Shown one piece after another: positions 38,401-49,400 of a stretch of 60,000 nucleotides of DNA. The translations under genes were made by a program, and so were the position numbers. The first letter of the stretch is position 1. Each line of letters starts with the position of its first letter. The DNA comes from Membranipora membranacea (Eukaryota; Bryozoa; Gymnolaemata; Cheilostomatida; Membraniporidae). The notes below the pieces were generated by a model that saw only the letters and a list, made by a program, of their open reading frames with translations, did not search any database and had not been told where the DNA came from. Location: the NCBI GenBank assembly GCA_914767715.1, contig OU612069.1:8186001-8246000 (forward strand), in the 5' to 3' direction.

Positions 38401-41302
38401 CCGTCAGCACCAACTTTAACGACGCCCACTTTCGCACTAAAAAAACATGCCAAACGGCAGCAGTAAAAAATTCAAAGTCTATCACAATCATATAAAACTC
38501 TGACCAGTTCAAGCCCTCAAACACCTTATTCAAAATCCAGAATATGGAGATTCTCAGATAACCTGGCTGCTAATTAAGCTGACTTGAAATTTACAAAAAT
38601 ATACCAAGGGAGGGTATCACGTTTTTTTTTCGCTCGGATCAAAAAATAGATTTCGTTCCAACCTACCTCAAAAGGAGAAGCAACTCCTGCTCGTCTCAAA
38701 TCTGAAATCCGTTTTGTTTTGCGGGTCTCCCTTCTCCGTCAGCACCAACTTTAACGACGCCCACTTTCGCACTAAAAAAACATGCCAAACGGCAGCAGTA
38801 AAAAATTCAAAGTCTATCACAATCATATGAAACTCTGACCAGTTCAAGCCCTCAAACACCTTATTCAAAATCCAGAATATGGAGATTCTCAGATAACCTG
38901 GCTGCTAATTAAGCTGACTTGAAATTTACAAAAATATACCAAGGGAGGGTATCACGCTTTTTTTTCGCTCGGATCAAAAAATAGATTTCGTTCCAACCTA
39001 CCTCAAAAGGAGAAGCAACTCCTGCTCGTCTCAAATCTGAAATCCGTTTTGTTTTGCGGGTCTCCCTTCTCCGTCAGCACCAACTTTAACGACGCCCTCT
39101 TTCGCACTAAAAAAACATGCCAAACGGCAGCAGTAAAAAATTCAAAGTCTATCACAATCATATGAAACTCTGACCAGTTCAAGCCCTCCAACACCTTATT
39201 CAAAATCCAGAATATGGAGATTCTCAGATAACCTGGCTGCTAATTAAGCTGACTTGAAATTTACAAAAATATACCAAGGGAGGGTATCACGCTTTTTTTT
39301 CGCTCGGATCAAAAAATAGATTTCGTTCCAACCTACCTCAAAAGGAGAAGCAACTCCTGCTCGTCTCAAATCTGAAATCCGTTTTGTTTTGCGGGTCTCC
39401 CTTCTCCGTCAGCACCAACTTTAACTACGCCCACTTTCGCACTAAAAAAACATGCCAAACGGCAGCAGTAAAAAATTCAAAGTCTATCACAATCATATGA
39501 AACTCTGACCAGTTCAAGCCCTCAAACACCTTATTCAAAATCCAGAATATGGAGATTTTCAGATAACCTGGCTGCTAATTAAGCTGACTTGAAATTTACA
39601 AAAATATACCAAGGGAGGGTATCACGCTTTTTTTTCGCTCGGATCAAAAAATAGATTTCGTTCCAACCTACCTCAAAAGGAGAAGCAACTCCTGCTCGTC
39701 TCAAATCTGAAATCCGATTTGTTTTGCGGGTCTCCCTTCTCCATCAGCACCAACTTTAACGACGCCCACTTTCGCACTAAAAAAACATGCCAAACGGCAG
39801 CAGTAAAAAATTCAAAGTGTATCACAATCATATGAAACTCTGACCAGTTCAAGCCCTCAAACACCTTATTCAAAATCCAGAATATGGAGATTCTCAGATA
39901 ACCTGGCTGCTAATTAAGCTGACTTGAAATTTACAAAAATACACTAAGGGAGGGTATCACGCTTTTTTTTCGCTCGGATCAAAAAATAGATTTCGTTCCA
40001 ACCTACCTCAAAAGGAGAAGCAACTCCTGCTCGTCTCAAATCTGAAATCCGTTTTGTTTTGCGGGTCTCCCTTCTCCGTCAACACCAACTTTAACGACGC
40101 CCACTTTCGCACTAAAAAAACATGCCAAACGGCAGCAGTAAAAAATTCAAAGTCTATCACAATCATATGAAACTCTGACCAGTTCAAGCCCTCAAACACC
40201 TTATTCAAAATCCAGAATATGGAGATTCTCAGATAACCTGGCTGCTAATTAAGCTGACTTGAAATTTACAAAAATATACCAAGGGAGGGTATCACGCTTT
40301 TTTTTCGCTCGGATTAAAAAATAGATTTCGTTCCAACCTACCTCAAAAGGAGAAGCAACTCCTGCTTGTCTCAAATCTGAAATGCGTTTTGTTTTACGGG
40401 TCTCCCTTCTCCGTCAGCACCAACTTTAACGACGCCCACTTTCGCACTAAAAAAACATGCCAAACGGCAGCAGTAAAAAATTCAAAGTCTATCACAATCA
40501 TATGAAACTCTGACCAGTTCAAGCCCTCAAACACCTTATTCAAAATCCAGAATATGGAGATTCTCAGATAACCTGGCTGCTAATTAAGCTGACTTGAAAT
40601 TTACAAAAATATACCAAGGGAGGGTATCACGCTTTTTTTTCGCTCGGATCAAAAAATAGATTTCATTCCAACCTACCTCAAAAGGAGAAGCAACTCCTGC
40701 TCGTCTCAAATCTGAAATCCGTTTTGTTTTGCGGGTCTCCCTTCTCCGTCAGCACCAACTTTAACGACGCCCACTTTCGCACTAAAAAAACATGCCAAAC
40801 GGCAGCAGTAAAAAATTCAAAGTCTATCACAATCATATGAAACTCTGACCAGTTCAAGCCCTCAAACACCTTATTCAAAATCCAGAATGTGGAGATTCTC
40901 AGATAACCTGGCTGCTAATTAAGCTGACTTGAAATTTACAAAAATATACCAAGGGAGGGTATCACGCTTTTTTTTCGCTCGGATCAAAAAATAGATTTCG
41001 TTCCAACCTACCTCAAAAGGAGAAGCAACTCCTGCTCGTCTCAAATCTGAAATCCGTTTTGTTTTGCGGGTCTCCCTTCTCCGTCAGCACCAACTTTAAC
41101 GACGCCCACTTTCGCACTAAAAAAACATGCCAAACGGCAGCAGTAAAAAATTCAAAGTCTATCACAATCATATGAAACTCTGACCAGTTCAAGCCCTCAA
41201 ACACCTTATTCAAAATCCAGAATATGGAGATTCTCAGATAACCTGGCTGCTAATTAAGCTGACTTGAAATTTACAAAAATATACCAAGGGAGGGTATCAC
41301 GC

Positions 41303-41310
41303 TTTTTTTT
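41303..41310 (+). other. T8 tract, slippage-prone, once per monomer
   Basis: Each unit has a run of T between tatcacgc and cgctcgg. Eight T is usual. Seven T is seen near 784, 4799, 21199, 22539, 22872, 23878, 30583 and 36280, and nine T near 44654 and 24213. Interrupted forms also occur (ctttttattcgc near 7480, ctttcttttc near 42646, cttttttatcg near 47339). Length change here is the most common indel I noticed and accounts for many one-base shifts in HOR offsets. A run of four or more T also fits a Pol III terminator on this strand. Confidence 0.8.
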
Positions 41311-41330
41311 CGCTCGGATCAAAAAATAGA

Positions 41331-41347
41331 TTTCGTTCCAACCTACC
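41331..41347 (+). other. Partial CENP-B-box-like motif
   Basis: tttcgttccaacctacc aligns with the 17-bp CENP-B box pattern nTTCGnnnnAnnCGGGn. The TTCG, central A and first C of CGGG match (six of nine fixed bases), but the final GGG reads tac. It also shares TTCGTT with the human box. Copies at 33294, 37315, 40671, 48369 and 57414 have tttcattcc, and some have gaattcg or gatctcg, so the core is not strictly kept. Known CENP-B binding needs the CGGG half, so binding is unlikely as it stands. Confidence 0.2.
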
Positions 41348-41352
41348 TCAAA

Positions 41353-41368
41353 AGGAGAAGCAACTCCT
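41353..41368. other. Small inverted repeat (5-bp stem, 6-nt loop), once per monomer
   Basis: aggag (41353-41357) and ctcct (41364-41368) are exact inverse complements around the loop aagcaa. It is the clearest short dyad I found in the unit and is repeated in most monomers. Some copies break it: agcag at 2174, 4848 and 11545; acggag near 24262; and aagtaactcc changes the loop at 7868 and 8873. With a 5-bp stem it may be chance, and no function is shown. Confidence 0.5.
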
Positions 41369-41469
41369 GCTCGTCTCAAATCTGAAATCCGTTTTGTTTT
41401 GCGGGTCTCCCTTCTCCGTCAGCACCAACTTTAACGACGCCCACTTTCGCACTAAAAAAACATGCCAAA

Positions 41470-41645
41470 CGGCAGCAGTAAAAAATTCAAAGTCTATCAC
41501 AATCATATGAAACTCTGACCAGTTCAAGCCCTCAAACACCTTATTCAAAATCCAGAATATGGAGATTCTCAGATAACCTGGCTGCTAATTAAGCTGACTT
41601 GAAATTTACAAAAATATACCAAGGGAGGGTATCACGCTTTTTTTT
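41470..41645 (+). promoter_or_regulatory. Weak Pol III-like arrangement: A-box-like, B-box match, T8 terminator
   Basis: The B-box consensus GWTCRANNC is matched exactly by gttcaagcc (41522-41530), and by gttcgagcc in a minority of monomers. Fifty-two bases upstream lies cggcagcagt (41470-41479), which resembles an A box (TGGCNNAGTGG) only with an extra base and a poor 3' end. The T8 at 41638-41645 would terminate a transcript of about 180 nt. The bases around the B-box match do not form a T-arm stem, so this is not a tRNA gene. A single B-box match in a 335-bp unit has roughly a one-in-six chance on both strands. The arrangement is a suggestion only. Confidence 0.25.
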
Positions 41646-44600
41646 CGCTCGGATCAAAAAATAGATTTCGTTCCAACCTACCTCAAAAGGAGAAGCAACT
41701 CCTGCTCGTCTCAAATCTGAAATCCGTTTTGTTTTGCGGGTCTCCCTTCTCCATCAGCACCAACTTTAACGACGCCCACTTTCGCACTAAAAAAACATGC
41801 CAAACGGCAGCAGTAAAAAATTCAAAGTGTATCACAATCATATGAAACTCTGACCAGTTCAGGCCCTCAAACACCTTATTCAAAATCCAGAATATGGAGA
41901 TTCTCAGATAACCTGGCTGCTAATTAAGCTGACTTGAAATTTACAAAAATATACCAAGGGAGGGTATCACGCTTTTTTTTCGCTCGGATCAAAAAATAGA
42001 TTTCGTTTCAACCTACCTCAAAAGGAGAAGCAACTCCTGCTCGTCTCAAATCTGAAATCCGTTTTGTTTTGCGGGTCTCCCTTCTCCGTCAGCACCAACT
42101 TTAACGACGCCCACTTTCGCACTAAAAAAACATGCCAAACGGCAGCAGTAAAAAATTCAAAGTGTATCACAATCATATGAAACTCTGACCAGTTCAAGCC
42201 CTCAAACACCTTATTCAAAATCCAGAATATGGAGATTCTATGATAACCTGGCTGCTAATTAAGCTGACTTGAAATTTACAAAAATATACCAAGGGAGGGT
42301 ATCACGCTTTTTTTTCGCTCGGATCAAAAAATAGATTTCGTTCCAACCTACCTCAAAAGGAGAAGCAACTCCTGCTCGTCTCAAATCTGAAATCCGTTTT
42401 GTTTTGCGGGTCTCCCTTCTCCGTCAACACCAACTTTAACGACGCCCACTTTCGCACTAAAAAAACATGCCAAACGGCAGCAGTAAAAAATTCAAAGTCT
42501 ATCACAATCATGTGAAACTCTGACCAGTTCAAGCCCTCAAACACCTTATTCAAAATCCAGAATATGGTGATTCTCAGATAACCTGGCTGCTAATTAAGCT
42601 GACTTGAAATTTACAAAAATATACCAAGGGAGGGTATCACGCTTTCTTTTCGCTCGGATCAAAAAATAGATTTCGTTCCAACCTACCTCAAAAGGAGAAG
42701 CAACTCCTGCTCGTCTCAAATCTGAAATCCGTTTTGTTTTGCGGGTCTCCCTTCTCCATCAGCACCAACTTTAACGACGCCCACTTTCGCACTAAAAAAA
42801 CATGCCAAACGGCAGCAGTAAAGAATTCAAAGTGTATCACAATCATATGAAACTCTGACCAGTTCAAGCCCTCAAACACCTTATTCAAAATCCAGAATAT
42901 GGAGATTCTCAGATAACCTGGCTGCTAATTAAGCTGACTTGAAATTTACAAAAATATACCAAGGGAGGGTATCACGCTTTTTTTTCGCTCGGATCAAAAA
43001 ATAGATTTCGTTCCAACCTACCTCAAAAGGAGAAGCAACTCCTGCTCGTCTCAAATCTGAAATCCGTTTTGTTTTGCGGGTCTCCCTTCTCCGTCAGCAC
43101 CAACTTTAACGACGCCCACTTTCGCACTAAAAAAACATGCCAAACGGCAGCAGTAAAAAATTCAAAGTCTATCACAATCATATGAAACTCTGACCAGTTC
43201 AAGCCCTCAAACACCTTATTCAAAATCCAGAATATGGAGATTCTCAGATAACCTGGCTGCTAATTAAGCTGACTTGAAATTTACAAAAATATACCAAGGG
43301 AGGGTATCACGCTTTTTTTTCGCTCGGATCAAAAAATAGATTTCGTTCCAACCTACCTCAAAAGGAGAAGCAACTCCTGCTCGTCTCAAATCTGAAATCC
43401 GTTTTGTTTTGCGGGTCACCCTTCTCCGTCAGCACCAACTTTAACGACGCCCACTTTCGCACTAAAAAAACATGCCAAACGGCAGCAGTAAAAAATTCAA
43501 AGTGTATCACAATCTTATGAAACTCTGACCAGTTCAAGCCCTCAAACACCTTATTCAAAATCCAGAATATGGAGATTCTCAGATAACCTGGCTGCTAATT
43601 AAGCTGACTTGAAATTTACAAAAATATACCAAGGGAGGGTATCACGCTTTTTTTTCGCTCGGATCAAAAAATAGATTTCGTTCCAACCTACCTCAAAAGG
43701 AGAAGCAACTCCTGCTCGTCTCAAATCTGAAATTCGTTTTGTTTTGCGGGTCTCCCTTCTCCGTCAACACCAACTTTAACGACGCCCACTTTCGCACTAA
43801 AAAAACATGCCAAACGGCAGCAGTAAAAAATTCAAAGTCTATCACAATCATATGAAACTCTGACCAGTTCAAGCCCTCAAACACCTTATTCAAAATCCAG
43901 AATATGGAGATTCTCAGATAACCTGGCTGCTAATTAAGCTGACTTGAAATTTACAAAAATATACCAAGGGAGGGTATCACGCTTTTTTTTCGCTCGGATC
44001 AAAAAATAGATTTCGTTCCAACCTACCTCAAAAGGAGAAGCAACTCCTGCTCGTCTCAAATCTGAAATCCGTTTTGTTTTGCGGGTCTCCCTTCTACGTC
44101 AGCACCAACTTTAACGACGCCCACTTTCGCACTAAAAAAACATGCCAAACGGCAGCAGTAAAAAATTCAAAGTCTATCACAATCATATGAAACTCTGACC
44201 AGTTCAAGCCCTCAAACACCTTATTCAAAATCCAGAATATGGAGATTCTCAGATAACCTGGCTGCTAATTAAGCTGACTTGAAATTTACAAAAATATACC
44301 AAGGGAGGGTATCACGCTTTTTTTTCGCTCGGATCAAAAAATAGATTTCGTTCCAACCTACCTCAAAAGGAGAAGCAACTCCTGCTCGTCTCAAATCTGA
44401 AATCCGTTTTGTTTTGCGGGTCTCCCTTCTCCGTCAGCACCAACTTTAACGACGCCCTCTTTCGCACTAAAAAAACATGCCAAACGGCAGCAGTAAAAAA
44501 TTCAAAATCTATCACAATCATATGAAACTCTGACCAGTTCAAGCCCTCAAACACCTTATTCAAAATCCAGAATATGGAGATTCTCAGATAACCTGGCTGC

Positions 44601-46450
44601 TAATTAAGCTGACTTGAAATTTACAAAAATATACCAAGGGAGGGTATCACGCTTTTTTTTTCGCTCGGATCAAAAAATAGATTTCGTTCCAACCTACCTC
44701 AAAAGGAGAAGCAACTCCTGCTCGTCTCAAATCTGAAATCCGTTTTGTTTTGCGGGTCTCCCTTCTCCGTCAACACCAACTTTAACGACGCCCACTTTCG
44801 CACTAAAAAAACATGCCAAACGGCAGCAGTAAAAAATTCAAAGTCTATCACAATCATATGAAACTCTGACCAGTTCAAGCCCTCAAACACCTTATTCAAA
44901 ATCCAGAATATGGAGATTCTCAGATAACCTGGCTGCTAATTAAGCTGACTTGAAATTTACAAAAATATACCAAGGGAGGGTATCACGCTTTTTTTTCGCT
45001 CGGATCAAAAAATAGATTTCGTTCCAACCTACCTCAAAAGGAGAAGCAACTCCTGCTGGTCTCAAATCTGAAATCCGTTTTGTTTTGCGGGTCTCCCTTC
45101 TCCGTCAGCACCAACTTTAACGACGCCCACTTTCGCACTAAAAAAACATGCCAAACGGCAGCAGTAAAAAATTCAAAGTCTATCACAATCATTTGAAACT
45201 CTGACCAGTTCAAGCCCTCAAACACCTTATTCAAAATCCAGAATATGGAGATTCTCAGATAACCTGGCTGCTAATTAAGCTGACTTGAAATTTACAAAAA
45301 TATACCAAGGGAGGGTATCACGCTTTTTTTTCGCTCGGATCAAAAAATAGATTTCGTTCCAACCTACCTCAAAAGGAGAAGCAACTCCTGCTCGTCTCAA
45401 ATCTGAAATCCGTTTTGTTTTGCGGGTCTCCCTTCTCCGTCAGCACCAACTTTAACGACGCCCTCTTTCGCACTAAAAAAACATGCCAAACGGCAGCAGT
45501 AAAAAATTCAAAGTCTATCACAATCATATGAAACTCTGACCAGTTCAAGCCCTCAAACACCTTATTCAAAATGCAGAATATGGAGATTCTCAGATAACCT
45601 GGCTGCTAATTAAGCTGACTTGAAATTTACAAAAATATACCAAGGGAGGGTATCACGCTTTTTTTTCGCTCGGATCAAAAAATAGATTTCGTTCCAACCT
45701 ACCTCAAAAGGAGAAGCAACTCCTGCTCGTCTCAAATCTGAAATCCGTTTTGTTTTGCGGGTCTCCCTTCTCTGTCAGCACCAACTTTAACGACGCCCAC
45801 TTTCGCACTAAAAAAACATGCCAAACGGCAGCAGTAAAAAATTCAAAGTCTATCACAATCATATGAAACTCTGACCAGTTCAAGCCCTCAAACACCTTAT
45901 TCAAAATCCAGAATATGGAGATTCTCAGATAACCTGGCTGCTAATTAAGCTGACTTGAAATTTACAAAAATATACCAAGGGAGTGTATCACGCTTTTTTT
46001 TCGCTCGGATCAAAAAATAGATTTCGTTCCAACCTACCTCAAAAGGAGAAGCAACTCCTGCTCGTCTCAAATCTGAAATCCGTTTTGTTTTGCGGGTCTC
46101 CCTTCTCCGTCAGCACCAACTTTAACGACGCCCACTTTCGCACTAAAAAAACATGCCAAACGGCAGCAGTAAAAAATTCAAAGTGTATCACAATCTTATG
46201 AAACTCTGACCAGTTCAAGCCCTCAAACACCTTATTCAAAATCCAGAATATGGAGATTCTCAGATAACCTGGCTGCTAATTAAGCTGACTTGAAATTTAC
46301 AAAAATATACCAAGGGAGGGTATCACGCTTTTTTTTCGCTCGGATCAAAAAATAGATTTCGTTCCAACCTACCTCAAAAGGAGAAGCAACTCCTGCTCGT
46401 CTCAAATCTGAAATTCGTTTTGTTTTGCGGGTCTCCCTTCTCCGTCAACA

Positions 46451-49400
46451 CCAACTTTAACGACGCCCACTTTCGCACTAAAAAAACATGCCAAACGGCA
46501 GCAGTAAAAAATTCAAAGTCTATCACAATCATATGAAACTCTGACCAGTTCAAGCCCTCAAACACCTTATTCAAAATCCAGAATATGGAGATTCTCAGAT
46601 AACCTGGCTGCTAATTAAGCTGACTTGAAATTTACAAAAATATACCAAGGGAGGGTATCACGCTTTTTTTTCGCTCGGATCAAAAAATAGATTTCGTTCC
46701 AACCTACCTCAAAAGGAGAAGCAACTCCTGCTCGTCTCAAATCTGAAATCCGTTTTGTTTTGCGGGTCTCCCTTCTCCGTCAGCACCAACTTTAACGACG
46801 CCCTCTTTCGCACTAAAAAAACATGCCAAACGGCAGCAGTAAAAAATTCAAAGTCTATCACAATCATATGAAACTCTGACCAGTTCAAGCCCTCCAACAC
46901 CTTATTCAAAATCCAGAATATGGAGATTCTCAGATAACCTGGCTGCTAATTAAGCTGACTTGAAATTTACAAAAATATACCAAGGGAGGGTATCACGCTT
47001 TTTTTTCGCTCGGATCAAAAAATAGATTTCGTTCCAACCTACCTCAAAAGGAGAAGCAACTCCTGCTCGTCTCAAATCTGAAATCCGTTTTGTTTTGCGG
47101 GTCTCCCTTCTCCGTCAGCACCAACTTTAACTACGCCCACTTTCGCACTAAAAAAACATGCCAAACGGCAGCAGTAAAAAATTCAAAGTCTATCACAATC
47201 ATATGAAACTCTGACCAGTTCAAGCCCTCAAACACCTTATTCAAAATCCAGAATATGGAGATTTTCAGATAACCTGGCTGCTAATTAAGCTGACTTGAAA
47301 TTTACAAAAATATACCAAGGGAGGGTATCACGCTTTTTTATCGCTCGGATCAAAAAATAGATTTCGTTCCAACCTACCTCAAAAGGAGAAGCAACTCCTG
47401 CTCGTCTCAAATCTGAAATCCGATTTGTTTTGCGGGTCTCCCTTCTCCATCAGCACCAACTTTAACGACGCCCACTTTCGCACTAAAAAAACATGCCAAA
47501 CGGCAGCAGTAAAAAATTCAAAGTGTATCACAATCATATGAAACTCTGACCAGTTCAAGCCCTCAAACACCTTATTCAAAATCCAGAATATGGAGATTCT
47601 CAGATAACCTGGCTGCTAATTAAGCTGACTTGAAATTTACAAAAATATACTAAGGGAGGGTATCACGCTTTTTTTTCGCTCGGATCAAAAAATAGATTTC
47701 GTTCCAACCTACCTCAAAAGGAGAAGCAACTCCTGCTCGTCTCAAATCTGAAATCCGTTTTGTTTTGCGGGTCTCCCTTCTCCGTCAACACCAACTTTAA
47801 CGACGCCCACTTTCGCACTAAAAAAACATGCCAAACGGCAGCAGTAAAAAATTCAAAGTCTATCACAATCATATGAAACTCTGACCAGTTCAAGCCCTCA
47901 AACACCTTATTCAAAATCCAGAATATGGAGATTCTCAGATAACCTGGCTGCTAATTAAGCTGACTTGAAATTTACAAAAATATACCAAGGGAGGGTATCA
48001 CGCTTTTTTTTCGCTCGGATTAAAAAATAGATTTCGTTCCAACCTACCTCAAAAGGAGAAGCAACTCCTGCTTGTCTCAAATCTGAAATGCGTTTTGTTT
48101 TACGGGTCTCCCTTCTCCGTCAGCACCAACTTTAACGACGCCCACTTTCGCACTAAAAAAACATGCCAAACGGCAGCAGTAAAAAATTCAAAGTCTATCA
48201 CAATCATATGAAACTCTGACCAGTTCAAGCCCTCAAACACCTTATTCAAAATCCAGAATATGGAGATTCTCAGATAACCTGGCTGCTAATTAAGCTGACT
48301 TGAAATTTACAAAAATATACCAAGGGAGGGTATCACGCTTTTTTTTCGCTCGGATCAAAAAATAGATTTCATTCCAACCTACCTCAAAAGGAGAAGCAAC
48401 TCCTGCTCGTCTCAAATCTGAAATCCGTTTTGTTTTGCGGGTCTCCCTTCTCCGTCAGCACCAACTTTAACGACGCCCACTTTCGCACTAAAAAAACATG
48501 CCAAACGGCAGCAGTAAAAAATTCAAAGTCTATCACAATCATATGAAACTCTGACCAGTTCAAGCCCTCAAACACCTTATTCAAAATCCAGAATGTGGAG
48601 ATTCTCAGATAACCTGGCTGCTAATTAAGCTGACTTGAAATTTACAAAAATATACCAAGGGAGGGTATCACGCTTTTTTTTCGCTCGGATCAAAAAATAG
48701 ATTTCGTTCCAACCTACCTCAAAAGGAGAAGCAACTCCTGCTCGTCTCAAATCTGAAATCCGTTTTGTTTTGCGGGTCTCCCTTCTCCGTCAGCACCAAC
48801 TTTAACGACGCCCACTTTCGCACTAAAAAAACATGCCAAACGGCAGCAGTAAAAAATTCAAAGTCTATCACAATCATATGAAACTCTGACCAGTTCAAGC
48901 CCTCAAACACCTTATTCAAAATCCAGAATATGGAGATTCTCAGATAACCTGGCTGCTAATTAAGCTGACTTGAAATTTACAAAAATATACCAAGGGAGGG
49001 TATCACGCTTTTTTTTCGCTCGGATCAAAAAATAGATTTCGTTCCAACCTACCTCAAAAGGAGAAGCAACTCCTGCTCGTCTCAAATCTGAAATCCGTTT
49101 TGTTTTGCGGGTCTCCCTTCTCCGTCAGCACCAACTTTAACGACGCCCACTTTCGCACTAAAAAAACATGCCAAACGGCAGCAGTAAAAAATTCAAAGTC
49201 TATCACAATCATATGAAACTCTGACCAGTTCAAGCCCTCAAACACCTTATTCAAAATCCAGAATATGGAGATTCTCAGATAACGTGGCTGCTAATTAAGC
49301 TGACTTGAAATTTACAAAAATATACCAAGGGAGGGTATCACGCTTTTTTTTCGCTCGGATCAAAAAATAGATTTCGTTCCAACCTACCTCAAAAGGAGAA

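Larger units (their letters stand above)
41185..41519. repeat. Reference monomer (335 bp) used for the landmark map
   Basis: This copy matches the majority base at the variable sites I followed, so it serves as a consensus. Unit position 1 is the c of cagttcaagccc. Landmarks by unit position: gttcaagcc 3-11; ctaattaag 66-74; gggaggg 104-110; T8 119-126; A6 137-142; tttcgttccaacctacc 147-163; inverted repeat 169-184; BsaI site ggtctc 220-225; A7 270-276; cggcagcagt 286-295; A6 296-301; NdeI site catatg 320-325. Composition is A 111, T 88, C 85, G 51. It has 12 CpG, against about 13 expected from composition, so CpG is not depleted. Confidence 0.93.
38745..46450. repeat. 23-monomer HOR, copy A (~7706 bp)
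   Basis: From between 38742 and 39098 onward, rare variants recur 7705-7706 bp later in unbroken order. They include ccctctttcg with ccctccaacacc (39097, 39187); aactacgccc; ccgatttg with ctccatcag; cggattaaaa with tgcttgtctc and tttacggg (from about 40315); tttcattcc with cagaatgtgg; caggccctc; attctatgataacc (42235); atcatgtg with tggtgattc; gggtcaccc; cttctacgtc; ctggtctc with atttgaaac; and gagtgtatcac (45983). An extra T near 44650 changes the offset from 7706 to 7705. The boundary with copy B lies between 46447 and 46804, and the given ends are approximate within about 350 bp. Confidence 0.93.

Noticed and set aside
41275-41285. aaaaatatacc as a Pol II TATA box
   Set aside because: It is a loose AT-rich match with no initiator, no downstream gene and no support beyond composition.
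41288-41294. gggaggg as part of a G-quadruplex
   Set aside because: There are only two close G3 runs per unit on this strand; the next G-rich run is too far away for a standard four-run quadruplex.
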